Shown: positions 30,040 through 38,578 of the stretch, piece after piece
How the letters are laid out: every line of letters starts with the position of its first letter
Position numbering within the stretch: position 1 is the first letter of the stretch
NCBI GenBank assembly: GCA_002169865.1
Contig: NHIC01000006.1
Location: forward strand, 100,967-140,324
Source of the DNA: Flavobacteriaceae bacterium TMED179
Lineage (GTDB): Bacteria; Bacteroidota; Bacteroidia; Flavobacteriales; Flavobacteriaceae
DNA: 39,358 nucleotides
Direction: 5' to 3'
Translations under genes and position numbers: made by a program
Notes under the pieces: generated by a model
Database searches by the model: none
The model's input: the letters and a program-made list of their open reading frames with translations, nothing else
What the model was told of the DNA's origin: nothing

Positions 30040-30264
30040 CTACTGAATTTTATCAGTTTGCGTAGGATTTCTTAATTCAGGAGCAGAGACGTTTTTGTGT
30101 ATTTCAGTTAAATTATTCCCTTGTATATCGTAAATGTCGCCTGTCCAAGAATCTATTACAAAAGATTCATTAACTGGAGATGGTTGATATCTTTTAGAGA
30201 ATGATATTATAATTGCTGAAACAATAATGGAGGCAGCAATCAAAAGAGAAGATTTATTATTCAT
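30040..30264 (-). CDS. Small membrane-anchored hypothetical protein (74 aa)
   Basis: N-terminal TM segment SLLIAASIIVSAIIISF, then a short hydrophilic domain SFVIDSWTGDIYDIQG; no overlapping alternative. Confidence 0.5.
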   Translation of the reverse strand: MNNKSSLLIAASIIVSAIIISFSKRYQPSPVNESFVIDSWTGDIYDIQGNNLTEIHKNVSAPELRNPTQTDKIQ

Positions 30265-30325
30265 TTAGTAAATTTAGAAAAAAACTTTTATTTTTTTAAA
30301 GAATTAAATGCTTGTATATCTGTAG

Positions 30326-30397
30326 AGCCAATGACGAGATTTGAACTCGTGACCTCTTCCTTACCAAGGAAACGCTCTACCCCTGAGCTACATCGGC
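30326..30397 (-). tRNA. tRNA-Thr (anticodon GGU)
   Basis: Minus strand GCCGATG...TTTCC-TTGGTAA-GGAAG...GTTCAAATC...CATTGGC; cloverleaf complete. Confidence 0.95.
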
Positions 30398-30411
30398 AAT
30401 TAAAAAAGAAG

Positions 30412-30484
30412 AGCGAGAGACCGGGTTCGAACCGGCGACATTCAGCTTGGAAGGCTGACGCTCTACCAACTGAGCTACTCTCGC
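30412..30484 (-). tRNA. tRNA-Gly (anticodon UCC)
   Basis: Minus strand GCGAGAG...TCAGC-CTTCCAA-GCTGA...GGTTCGAACC...CTCTCGC. Confidence 0.96.
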
Positions 30485-30546
30485 ATTTAAGGGAAAATTT
30501 AATGTTGATATGAGTAAATATAAAACATTTTATAAATACAAAATTG

Positions 30547-30628
30547 TGGGGAGAGCAGGATTCGAACCTGCGAAGTTAAAAACAACAGATTTACAGTCTG
30601 CCCTCGTTGGCCGCTTGAGTATCTCCCC
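30547..30628 (-). tRNA. tRNA-Tyr (anticodon GUA)
   Basis: Minus strand GGGGAGA...CAGACTGTAAATCTG...long variable arm...GGTTCGAATCC...TCTCCCC-A; class II tRNA. Confidence 0.96.
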
Positions 30629-30663
30629 AGTTTCAATGAACGATTTAAAAAAATAATTTTAAG

Positions 30664-30737
30664 AGCCGATGGAGGGACTCGAACCCACGACCTGCTGATT
30701 ACAAATCAGCTGCTCTAGCCAGCTGAGCTACATCGGC
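30664..30737 (-). tRNA. tRNA-Thr (anticodon UGU)
   Basis: Minus strand GCCGATG...GCTGA-TTTGTAA-TCAGC...GGTTCGAGTCC...CATCGGC. Confidence 0.96.
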
Positions 30738-30815
30738 CTTTAGATTCCATTTTCATAAAATCGATTGCAAATTAAATGTTAATTTTTTTGCTATCAAAAG
30801 AAAAAAATGAAATTT

Positions 30816-31109
30816 TTATATTATTCTTTCTTTTTCCTTTCTTCTTATTAATATACGCTCTGCGCTTTCTGCGGCTAGGTTTATAGATTCCTCAAAAGAC
30901 TTAGAAATTTTCTTTACAATAATGTCATCTCCAGGGATAATAATTTTTAGCTCTGCCCACTTATTAATACCATTTGATGTATTTTCAACTTTTGTGAAAA
31001 TAAATACATCTATTATTTTATTATAGAATAATGAAAGTTTTTCAATTCTTGTTTTAGCAAAGGCCTTTAACTTTATATCAGCCTTATAGTTTATGGATCT
31101 AAAATTCAT
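30816..31109 (-). CDS. hpf: Ribosome hibernation-promoting factor (HPF/RaiA family, short form)
   Basis: SINYKADIKLKAFAKTRIEKLSLFYNKIIDVFIFTKVEN...AELKIIIPGDDIIVKKISKSFEESINLAAESAERILIRRKEK. Confidence 0.88.
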   Translation of the reverse strand: MNFRSINYKADIKLKAFAKTRIEKLSLFYNKIIDVFIFTKVENTSNGINKWAELKIIIPGDDIIVKKISKSFEESINLAAESAERILIRRKEKERII

Positions 31110-31123
31110 AGTCGCTATAAAAT

Positions 31124-32026
31124 TTATTTTAAATTATTATTTTTCTCTCTAGGATGCGTTTTATTGTAAATTTCCTGAATCTTAGACATGCTGCTATGTG
31201 TATAATTCTGAGTAGCAGCTATACTGCTGTGGCCTAAAAGGTCTTTGATAGAATTTAAATCAGCTCCTTGATCTAGCATATGAGTAGCAAAGCTATGTCT
31301 TAAGACATGAGGGCTTCTTTTGGTTTTAGTTGATACTTTTCCAAGATAAGTTTTTACTGATTGATAAACAAATGAGTTAGAAAGCTTTTTTCCCTTTTCA
31401 TTAACAAAGAAAAAATCGTCCTGTTTAATAATTTTTAATTTTTTTTGGAGTTGTAATAAAAGAGTCAGTTCATCTTTTATTTCAGGTAAAAGAGGCAGTA
31501 ATCTTTCTTTGTTTCTTTTACCTAAAACCTTAATTAATCCCTCTGAAAAATCGATATTTTGATCTTTTAAATTAATCAACTCTGCTCTACGAATTCCTGT
31601 GAAGTAAAGAAGTTGAAGCATAGTACGTATCATTGATCCATTATAATTTTTTGGAAAAATATCGGAATCAAATAAAGTTTTGATTTCTAATTGAGAAAAT
31701 GGTAAGGCAACTTTAGTATCTGTTTTAAGAGCTTTATGCTCTTTTAAAGGAGAAACCTCTACACTCCCAATGCCAAGAAGAAATTTATAATAGGATCGTA
31801 GCGCCGATACTTTTTTATTTACTGTTCTTGAACTATTTCCGGACTGAATTAAATATACTACCCAAGTTCTAATTTCACTGTAGGTTACTAATTTTAATTC
31901 GGTAGAAATATCTTCAGTTTCAAGAAAGGTCTTAAAAGCCAAAAGATCAGCTTCGTATGATTTAATCGTATGTTTAGAATATTTTTTTTCTAAAGAAATA
32001 TATTCTAAAAAAGCAGAAACTGACAT
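31124..32026 (-). CDS. xerC: Tyrosine recombinase XerC
   Basis: SAM-like N-terminus; YFTGIRRAELINL...LGKRNKERLLPL...SPHVLRHSFATHMLDQGADLNSIKDLLGHSSIAATQNYTH. Confidence 0.92.
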   Translation of the reverse strand: MSVSAFLEYISLEKKYSKHTIKSYEADLLAFKTFLETEDISTELKLVTYSEIRTWVVYLIQSGNSSRTVNKKVSALRSYYKFLLGIGSVEVSPLKEHKALKTDTKVALPFSQLEIKTLFDSDIFPKNYNGSMIRTMLQLLYFTGIRRAELINLKDQNIDFSEGLIKVLGKRNKERLLPLLPEIKDELTLLLQLQKKLKIIKQDDFFFVNEKGKKLSNSFVYQSVKTYLGKVSTKTKRSPHVLRHSFATHMLDQGADLNSIKDLLGHSSIAATQNYTHSSMSKIQEIYNKTHPREKNNNLK

Positions 32027-32097
32027 AATTATGCATTACATTATAAAGTTAAAAAACTTAGTTAAGTTAACGCTACTAGAATGATTAGAAAAAAGTC

Positions 32098-32292
32098 TTA
32101 AATATTCTCACTATCCCGCAAGTGCTGAATATATTGAGCCTTTTGGATCTTTTGACGATGCTTTACAGATGGCTTTACGAACTGTTTTCTAGATCGAAGT
32201 TGACGCATGCCTCCAGTTTTATCAAATTTTCTTTTAAATCGTTTTAATGCACGATCAATATTTTCGCCGTCTTTAATTGGAATTACTAACAT
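32098..32292 (-). CDS. rpsU: 30S ribosomal protein S21
   Basis: MLVIPIKDGENIDRALKRFKRKFDKTGGMRQLRSRKQFVKPSVKHRQKIQKAQYIQ. Confidence 0.95.
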   Translation of the reverse strand: MLVIPIKDGENIDRALKRFKRKFDKTGGMRQLRSRKQFVKPSVKHRQKIQKAQYIQHLRDSENI

Positions 32293-32300
32293 AACAAAAT

Positions 32301-32328
32301 ACCTCCCTTCATAATATATACAAATATA
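32301..32328 (-). promoter_or_regulatory. rpsU promoter -7 box (TATATTTG) and strong Shine-Dalgarno (AAGGGAGGT)
   Basis: Minus strand TATATTTG...AAGGGAGGT-ATTTTGTT-ATG; SD 8 nt from the start codon. Confidence 0.7.
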
Positions 32329-32370
32329 ATTAAAAGAACGAGTCAGGATACTTAAATTCTCGATTAAAGT

Positions 32371-33540
32371 TTAATCTTTTAATATTTTTCTAGCAATAAC
32401 TACTTTTTGAATTTCACTTGTACCCTCACCAATTGTGCAAAGTTTAGAGTCTCTTAAAAATTTTTCAACGGGGAAATCTTTGGTAAAACCATAACCTCCA
32501 AAAATTTGTACAGCTTCATTTGCAACTTTTACGCATGTTTCTGAAGCAAAGAGTTTTGCCATAGCTCCAGCTTGGGTTACACTAAGATTTAGATTTTTCA
32601 TTTCCGATGCTTTTTGGGTTAATAGAGACGCTGCCTCAATTTCAGTTACCATATCTGCTAGTTTAAAAGATATTCCTTGAAAACTACTTATTGGCTTTCC
32701 AAACTGCTTTCTTTGTTTTGAATAAGCTAGAGCTGCGTTATAAGCACCTTTAGCAATTCCTAAAGAAAGAGCTGCAATGGAAATCCTTCCTCCATCTAAT
32801 ATTTTCATTGATTGTATAAAACCATCACCAACGGGTCCAAGCCTGTTTTCATCTGGAATAATACAATCCTCAAAAACCATCTCTGCTGTTTCAGAGGCAC
32901 GCATTCCTAATTTATTTTCTTTTTTACCTGCGTAAAAGCCATTCGTTCCTCGTTCAACAACAAATGCGGACATAGATCGATTATTTTCTTTTTTTCCAGT
33001 CCTAGCTATAACAACTGCAATATCCCCAGAAATTCCATGGGTGGTAAAATTTTTCGTCCCATTTAATATCCAATTATCACCTTCCTTTCGAGCTGTAGTC
33101 GACATTCCTTTTGCATCTGAACCAGTATTATGTTCGGTAAGTCCCCAGGCTCCTAGAAAAGTTCCTTCACAAAGTTTGGGTAACCACTTAAGACGTTGTG
33201 TTTCGTTTCCAAACTCATATATATGATTAACGCAAAGTGAATTATGTGCAGCAATTGACAATCCTATAGAAGGGTCTACAATAGAAATTGTTTCTATAAG
33301 AGTAGTATATTCGTGATATCCCATTCCTGATCCGCCATAAGACTCCGGAATTAGCATTCCCATAAAACCAAGTGCTCCTGCCTTTTCAAAAATTTCTAAG
33401 GGAAAATATTGGGATTCATCCCACTTCATTATATTGGGCTTTATGAATTGAGCAGCAAAGTCCCTTGCTGCTTCATAAACCATTCTTTGAGTCTCAGAAG
33501 TTTCAATTTCAGGACGCAATTCTATATCTATCATATACAA
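32371..33540 (-). CDS. Acyl-CoA dehydrogenase
   Basis: [16 protein letters not shown]...[38 protein letters not shown]...[40 protein letters not shown]. Confidence 0.95.
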   Translation of the reverse strand: MYMIDIELRPEIETSETQRMVYEAARDFAAQFIKPNIMKWDESQYFPLEIFEKAGALGFMGMLIPESYGGSGMGYHEYTTLIETISIVDPSIGLSIAAHNSLCVNHIYEFGNETQRLKWLPKLCEGTFLGAWGLTEHNTGSDAKGMSTTARKEGDNWILNGTKNFTTHGISGDIAVVIARTGKKENNRSMSAFVVERGTNGFYAGKKENKLGMRASETAEMVFEDCIIPDENRLGPVGDGFIQSMKILDGGRISIAALSLGIAKGAYNAALAYSKQRKQFGKPISSFQGISFKLADMVTEIEAASLLTQKASEMKNLNLSVTQAGAMAKLFASETCVKVANEAVQIFGGYGFTKDFPVEKFLRDSKLCTIGEGTSEIQKVVIARKILKD

Positions 33541-33560
33541 TTTTTAATACAAATATAAAT

Positions 33561-35171
33561 TTAATCTTTTTTGATTGCTAATAAAGCGGACAGATAGTTA
33601 TTTAATTCTTCACGTACACGTGGAAACAAAAATAATAATCCTATCATATTAGGGAATACCAATGCTAGAATCATTGCATCTGAAAATGCCCAAACAGAAG
33701 ACATGTCTCCAGCTGCACCTATTACTATAAAAACTAAAAATAAAGACTTGTAGGTCAATTCAGAGGCTTTACTTTTTCCAAAAATATACATCCAAGATTG
33801 CAATCCATAATAAGACCAAGAAATCATAGTTGAAATGGCAAAAAGCACAACAGCAATTGTCAAAAATGGGCCTGAAAATGAAATATATTTTGAAAAAGCT
33901 GCAGCTGTTATTCCTGCTCCCTCAGCAGGTAAACCGTCGATAGTCACAATTCCTCCTTCACCTCCATAATTAAACACAGCATTATCACCATTAAAAATAA
34001 TAATTACTAAGGCAGTCATTGTACAAATAACGACAGTATCAATGAAAGGTTCTAATAATGCAACCAATCCTTCTGAAGCAGCATATTTCGTTTTTACTGC
34101 AGAATGAGCTATTGATGCAGAGCCTGCTCCTGCCTCATTTGAAAAAGCTGCGCGCCTAAAACCCGTAATTAATACACCAAGTAATCCACCTAGACCTGCT
34201 TGCGGATTAAAAGCTTGATTAAATATCATTGCAAAAGCGTCATCCACAAAACTAAAATTTGTAAAAATTATATATAGGCATGCGAGTATATACATAAGGG
34301 CCATAAAAGGGACTACTTTTTCAGTAACTGAAGCTATTCTTTTGATTCCTCCAATTATAATAATTCCTACTAAAATCATCATAATAATTCCTATAATAGT
34401 CCTTGAACTTCCTCCAGACATTCCTAAAGAACCAACTAATTGCATAGCAGCCTGATTTGACTGGGCTGCATTTCCTCCTCCAAAGGATGCGCCCACACAT
34501 AAAAAGGCAAAGATGCCAGCTAAAACTTTTCCAAGTGTTGCAAATCCTTTTTCTTTTAATCCTTTAGTCAAATAATACATTGGCCCTCCATAAATAGTTC
34601 CATCCTCTCCAACATCTCTATATTTAACTCCTAAAGTACACTCAACAAATTTTGTCGACATACCTAACAAACCGCATAGGATCATCCAAAATGTTGCACC
34701 AGGACCTCCGACTGCAATTGCTAAAGCAACTCCTGCAATATTTCCATTTCCAACAGTTCCAGAAACTGCTGTTGCGAGAGCTTGGAAATGACTCACTTCT
34801 CCATCCTTGTCTTCAACTGATTTAAGGACTTTCTCGTCTTTCTTTGAGGAAGTTTCAGTATTAAAAAAATTTTCTTTTTCTATATCATCATACCTCCCTC
34901 TCACTGTATTTACAGCAGTTGAAAAGTGACGGACATTTACAAAACCAAAATAAATTGTAAAAAAAAGAGCTCCTCCAACTAATAAGAAAATAATTGTAGG
35001 AATTTCGGTGCCTGGAAAATTATGTAAAATTAAACCCTCCCACCAATTAGCAACCGGAGTAAATGCTTCATTAATACGTTCATCCAAACCCTGATCTTGA
35101 GAAAAAATTGGAGTATTTATTAATAATAATAAAGCAAGTGTCTTAAACTTTATTTTTGATAAATGAGTCAT
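33561..35171 (-). CDS. Alanine/glycine:cation symporter (AGCS) family
   Basis: AVSGTVGNGNIAGVALAIAVGGPGATFWMILCGLLGMSTKFVECTLGVKYRD...FRRAAFSNEAGAGSASIAHSAVKT. Confidence 0.93.
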   Translation of the reverse strand: MTHLSKIKFKTLALLLLINTPIFSQDQGLDERINEAFTPVANWWEGLILHNFPGTEIPTIIFLLVGGALFFTIYFGFVNVRHFSTAVNTVRGRYDDIEKENFFNTETSSKKDEKVLKSVEDKDGEVSHFQALATAVSGTVGNGNIAGVALAIAVGGPGATFWMILCGLLGMSTKFVECTLGVKYRDVGEDGTIYGGPMYYLTKGLKEKGFATLGKVLAGIFAFLCVGASFGGGNAAQSNQAAMQLVGSLGMSGGSSRTIIGIIMMILVGIIIIGGIKRIASVTEKVVPFMALMYILACLYIIFTNFSFVDDAFAMIFNQAFNPQAGLGGLLGVLITGFRRAAFSNEAGAGSASIAHSAVKTKYAASEGLVALLEPFIDTVVICTMTALVIIIFNGDNAVFNYGGEGGIVTIDGLPAEGAGITAAAFSKYISFSGPFLTIAVVLFAISTMISWSYYGLQSWMYIFGKSKASELTYKSLFLVFIVIGAAGDMSSVWAFSDAMILALVFPNMIGLLFLFPRVREELNNYLSALLAIKKD

Positions 35172-35308
35172 AATTATATTTAATAATTTGAAGGGCTCAA
35201 TATCTAAAAAAGGAATAGAAAAACAAATTAATCAAATGAAAGATTATTTAATTTTTTGAAATTTGAAAACTTTCTATTAAAAACCTTACACATGTTATTA
35301 AATAAATT

Positions 35309-35536
35309 TTATAAATCAAATACTGAAGTACGTTTTGTATAAATAAGGTCTTTTAGCTTTAACCAAAAAGCCAGAATCAAGTAAAGTATAAAACCGCCTA
35401 TCAAAGTAGTAAATGATGAATAAATGAAAAATAAGCGGACACTTTTTACTTTCATTCCTAGCACCTCTGCCATTCGACTACAAACTGCAAATCCATTTCT
35501 TTCAAAAAAAATTCGGATTTTATCGGGCCTAGACAT
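35309..35536 (-). CDS. PspC-like membrane protein
   Basis: RNGFAVCSRMAEVLGMKVKSVRLFFIYSSFTTLIGGFILYLILAFW; PspC domain pattern. Confidence 0.75.
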   Translation of the reverse strand: MSRPDKIRIFFERNGFAVCSRMAEVLGMKVKSVRLFFIYSSFTTLIGGFILYLILAFWLKLKDLIYTKRTSVFDL

Positions 35537-35547
35537 TCGAGATAGTT

Positions 35548-35862
35548 TTATTCGCTTATTACTTCACCTTTCCATTCAATAATCCCACCAAGTAAATTAT
35601 AACAATTTGAGATTCCTTTTTGTTTTAAAAGCTGACAAGCTTGAGCACTTCTTGCCCCTGAGCGACAATACACATAATAGTTTTTTGATGGGTCTAATGC
35701 GCTTATACCCTCCATAAATTTAACTGGGTTTCTAATATCAAGTAGCTTGGCATCTAATAAATGGCCCTCCGCATACTCCTCATGTGTCCTTACATCTAAA
35801 ATAATGCTGGCTGAGGAGGCTTTTTGTTTTTTTACCCATTGATTTTGAGATAAATTCATCAT
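35548..35862 (-). CDS. Rhodanese-like domain protein
   Basis: ILDVRTHEEYAEGHLLDAKLLDI...YYVYCRSGARSAQACQLLKQKGISNCYNLLGGIIEWKGE; CRSGARS active-site loop. Confidence 0.92.
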   Translation of the reverse strand: MMNLSQNQWVKKQKASSASIILDVRTHEEYAEGHLLDAKLLDIRNPVKFMEGISALDPSKNYYVYCRSGARSAQACQLLKQKGISNCYNLLGGIIEWKGEVISE

Positions 35863-35934
35863 TCAATTTTATTCTAAAATACAATAGCGTAAATCAATAA
35901 ACAAATCAAAAAAACATATTATGAATATTAATTA

Positions 35935-35942
35935 TATATTTG
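35935..35942 (+). promoter_or_regulatory. Candidate -7 box for the MarR-YceI operon
   Basis: TATATTTG matches TAnnTTTG, 25 nt before the MarR ATG. Confidence 0.4.
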
Positions 35943-35967
35943 TACCTACAACATTTGTGTATATAGT

Positions 35968-36387
35968 ATGTCTAAAAGTTCACAAAACTTAGTAATTGCA
36001 TTAATTAAATACAATTGTAAAGTCAACGAATCTGTATCCAAAGCTTTGAAACCCTTCGGTGTTTCATTCCAACAATTTAATGTTTTGAGAATATTAAGGG
36101 GACAAAAAGGTGTTGCTGCTAATCTCTCTACTGTACATGAAAGAATGGTTAATCGAACTAGTAATACTACCAGGATTGTTGATAAGTTAATCAACAAAAA
36201 TTTTGTGAAAAGAACCGTTTGTAAAGAAAATAGAAGGAAAATAGAATTATTTATAACCAAGGAAGGCCTAAAACTACTTTCTGTAATAGATAGTATTGTT
36301 GAAAATACAGAAGACATAGAAACCCAAAAACTTAACGAAAAAGAGAAGGATAAACTTACTTTTTTACTTAAAAAAATTAATGATTAA
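35968..36387 (+). CDS. MarR family transcriptional regulator
   Basis: winged-HTH pattern GVSFQQFNVLRILRGQKGVAANLSTVHERMVNRTSNTTRIVDKLINKNFVKRTVCKENRRKIELFITKEG. Confidence 0.9.
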   Translation: MSKSSQNLVIALIKYNCKVNESVSKALKPFGVSFQQFNVLRILRGQKGVAANLSTVHERMVNRTSNTTRIVDKLINKNFVKRTVCKENRRKIELFITKEGLKLLSVIDSIVENTEDIETQKLNEKEKDKLTFLLKKIND

Positions 36388-36389
36388 AG

Positions 36390-36953
36390 ATGAAAATTAG
36401 AAAAGTTCTATTTATGCTTTTGATTTCAATTAGCATGACTTTAAAAAGCCAAGAAAAAAATATTGATATAATTACAAGTAATATTATATGGACTGGAAAA
36501 GAAATTACTACTAAAATCCATTTTGGATCTCTAAAATTCAAAAAAGGAAATATCTCAATTGATAATGGTTTAATAACTGCTGGTGAATTTATTGTGGACA
36601 TGCAAACCCTTGAAAATCATGATTTGAGCGGTGGATCTAAAAGTTATCTTGAAAAGCATTTACGTTCAGATGATTTTTTTTCTGTTGAAAAATATCCGAC
36701 AGCTAGTTTAAAAGTCATTTCTTCAGAAAAAGTTACTCCGGAGAAACTCTCAGTTTTAGGAGAACTTACAATAAAAGGTATAACTAATAATATAAATTTT
36801 GATCTTTTGTTCAAAGAAGAAGGTGCAATTGCAGAACTTATTTTTGATAGGTCCAAATACAACATAAAATTTCGTTCTTCTACGTTTTTCGATGAATTAG
36901 GTGATAAATTAATTTACGATGATATTGAGCTTAAGGTAGATTTAGTATTTTAA
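36390..36953 (+). CDS. YceI family protein, secreted
   Basis: Signal peptide; IIWTGKEITTKIHFGSLKFKKGNISIDNGLITAGEFIVDMQTLENHDL...LEKHLRSDDFFSVEKYPTASLKV...LGELTIKGITNNINFDL. Confidence 0.9.
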   Translation: MKIRKVLFMLLISISMTLKSQEKNIDIITSNIIWTGKEITTKIHFGSLKFKKGNISIDNGLITAGEFIVDMQTLENHDLSGGSKSYLEKHLRSDDFFSVEKYPTASLKVISSEKVTPEKLSVLGELTIKGITNNINFDLLFKEEGAIAELIFDRSKYNIKFRSSTFFDELGDKLIYDDIELKVDLVF

Positions 36954-37038
36954 CTTACTTTATTAAAACTTTATATTTTAAAATTTTAGCAGACCATTAA
37001 ATTGTTTAAATCTGAGCAAAGAGTTGTAAATTTTATAT

Positions 37039-37046
37039 TATATTTG
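37039..37046 (+). promoter_or_regulatory. Candidate -7 box of the trp operon
   Basis: TATATTTG 5 nt before the ATG of the candidate leader peptide; no -33 TTG at the expected distance. Confidence 0.4.
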
Positions 37047-37051
37047 AACTT

Positions 37052-37099
37052 ATGAAATTATTAATTACATCTAACAACTGGTGGCATTCGATTCAATAG
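37052..37099 (+). CDS. trpL: Candidate trp leader peptide MKLLITSNNWWHSIQ
   Basis: 15-codon ORF with tandem TGG TGG (37079-37084) between the operon promoter region and a terminator hairpin preceding trpE. Confidence 0.75.
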   Translation: MKLLITSNNWWHSIQ

Positions 37100-37133
37100 A
37101 GATTCGCGTGAAAACAATTGTAATAAAATATCT

Positions 37134-37161
37134 AGGCTTGTCATCACGACAGGCCTTTTTT
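37134..37161 (+). terminator. Trp operon attenuator terminator
   Basis: AGGCTTGTC-ATCAC-GACAGGCCT-TTTTT: 9-bp stem (one G.U) and U-tract, ending 5 nt before the trpE ATG. Confidence 0.8.
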
Positions 37162-37166
37162 AATTT

Positions 37167-38576
37167 ATGTCAAAAATAAAAACATTTAGCCTTAAAACTA
37201 AGCATAAGAAAATACTTGCAGATACTATTACACCAGTAAGTGTATATTTAAAATTAAGGGATGTATTTCCACATTCTTTACTTTTAGAGAGCAGTGATTA
37301 TCACGCAAATAAAAATGACTTTTCATATATCTGTTGTAACCCTATTGCTTACATTGAACTTAAAAATAATAAACTCACAACACAATTACCAGATAATAGC
37401 TCAAAAGTGGAAAAAGTTGATTTTCAAATTGATATTCCTGAACGGATCCATCAATTTTCGAAGCATTTTGATAGCGAAAATTCTCCATTTAAATTTTTAA
37501 GTAATGGGATTTTTGGTTATGTAGCACATGATGCCGTAGAGCGTTTCGAAAACATTGAACTTAATAAAAATAAACCGGGACAAGATATTCCAGATTTATA
37601 TTATGCTGTTTATCAAAATATTATTGCCATTAGTCTTTTTAATCATGAAGCTCACCTGTTTTCAAATATATATGACGGCAATCACAATCTTAATGAAATA
37701 GAACTTTTACTCCAAGCCAAAAATAACTGTAATTTTACTTTTGAAAAAGTAGGAGAAAAATCATCTAACCTTAGCGATGAAGAATTCATTGATTTTGTTA
37801 AAAAGGGGAAGGAGCATTGTTATAGGGGTGATGTTTTTCAGCTAGTGCTTTCTAGAAGCTTTTCTCAAGGTTTTAAAGGAGACGAATTTAATGTTTATAG
37901 AACCTTGAGGTCTATCAACCCTTCGCCATATTTGTTTTTCTTTGACTATGGTAATTTTAAAATTTTTGGAAGTTCACCAGAAGCTCAACTTATAGTCCAA
38001 AATGGTAAAGCAGAAATTCACCCAATTGCTGGTACTTTCCGACGTACAGGAAATGATGAAAAAGATGCAAAAGCTGCTGAGGAATTGGCAAAAGATCCAA
38101 AAGAAAATAGTGAACATGTGATGCTTGTCGATTTGGCTAGAAACGATTTAAGTCGCAATGGATCAGAAGTTATCGTTGAAAAAAACAGGGAAATTCAATT
38201 TTACTCACATGTCATCCACTTAGTTTCAAAAGTAAGTTGTAACATGAAGAAATCAACTAAAACGTTCCGTGTAGTAGCAGATACTTTTCCAGCAGGAACA
38301 TTAAGTGGTGCACCTAAACACAAGGCTTTGCAATTAATTGATCGTTATGAAACTACAAAACGTAATTTCTATGGAGGAGCAATAGGTTATATGGATTTTC
38401 ATGGGAATTTCAATCATGCAATAATTATTCGTTCATTTCTAAGCAAGGACCATAAATTACATTACCAAGCAGGAGCAGGAATTATTGCTGATTCAGTTCC
38501 AAAAAATGAATTACAAGAAGTTTATAATAAATTAGGTGCTTTAGATAAAGCCTTAACACTTGCAGAGAGAGTTTAA
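37167..38576 (+). CDS. trpE: Anthranilate synthase component I
   Basis: LLLESSDYHANKND (feedback-site LLES); DVFQLVLSRSF...RSINPSPYLFFFDYGNFKIFGSSPEAQLIV...IHPIAGTFRRTGND...ENSEHVMLVDLARNDLSR...FPAGTLSGAPKHKALQLID. Confidence 0.95.
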   Translation: MSKIKTFSLKTKHKKILADTITPVSVYLKLRDVFPHSLLLESSDYHANKNDFSYICCNPIAYIELKNNKLTTQLPDNSSKVEKVDFQIDIPERIHQFSKHFDSENSPFKFLSNGIFGYVAHDAVERFENIELNKNKPGQDIPDLYYAVYQNIIAISLFNHEAHLFSNIYDGNHNLNEIELLLQAKNNCNFTFEKVGEKSSNLSDEEFIDFVKKGKEHCYRGDVFQLVLSRSFSQGFKGDEFNVYRTLRSINPSPYLFFFDYGNFKIFGSSPEAQLIVQNGKAEIHPIAGTFRRTGNDEKDAKAAEELAKDPKENSEHVMLVDLARNDLSRNGSEVIVEKNREIQFYSHVIHLVSKVSCNMKKSTKTFRVVADTFPAGTLSGAPKHKALQLIDRYETTKRNFYGGAIGYMDFHGNFNHAIIIRSFLSKDHKLHYQAGAGIIADSVPKNELQEVYNKLGALDKALTLAERV

Positions 38577-38578
38577 TT

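Noticed and set aside
20722-30325. Prophage, integrative element or defence island in the inserted block
   Set aside because: No integrase, transposase, structural phage genes, restriction/toxin genes or flanking repeats were identified.
30331-30513. 60-aa plus-strand ORF (MTRFELVTSSLPRKRSTPELHRQ...)
   Set aside because: It is the antisense of tRNA-Thr(GGU) and tRNA-Gly; a familiar artefact from translating tRNA complements.
31124-32026. XerC as an integrase of a mobile element responsible for the accessory insertion
   Set aside because: It lies in the conserved rpsU-xerC-hpf context and looks like the housekeeping recombinase, not a phage or ICE integrase.
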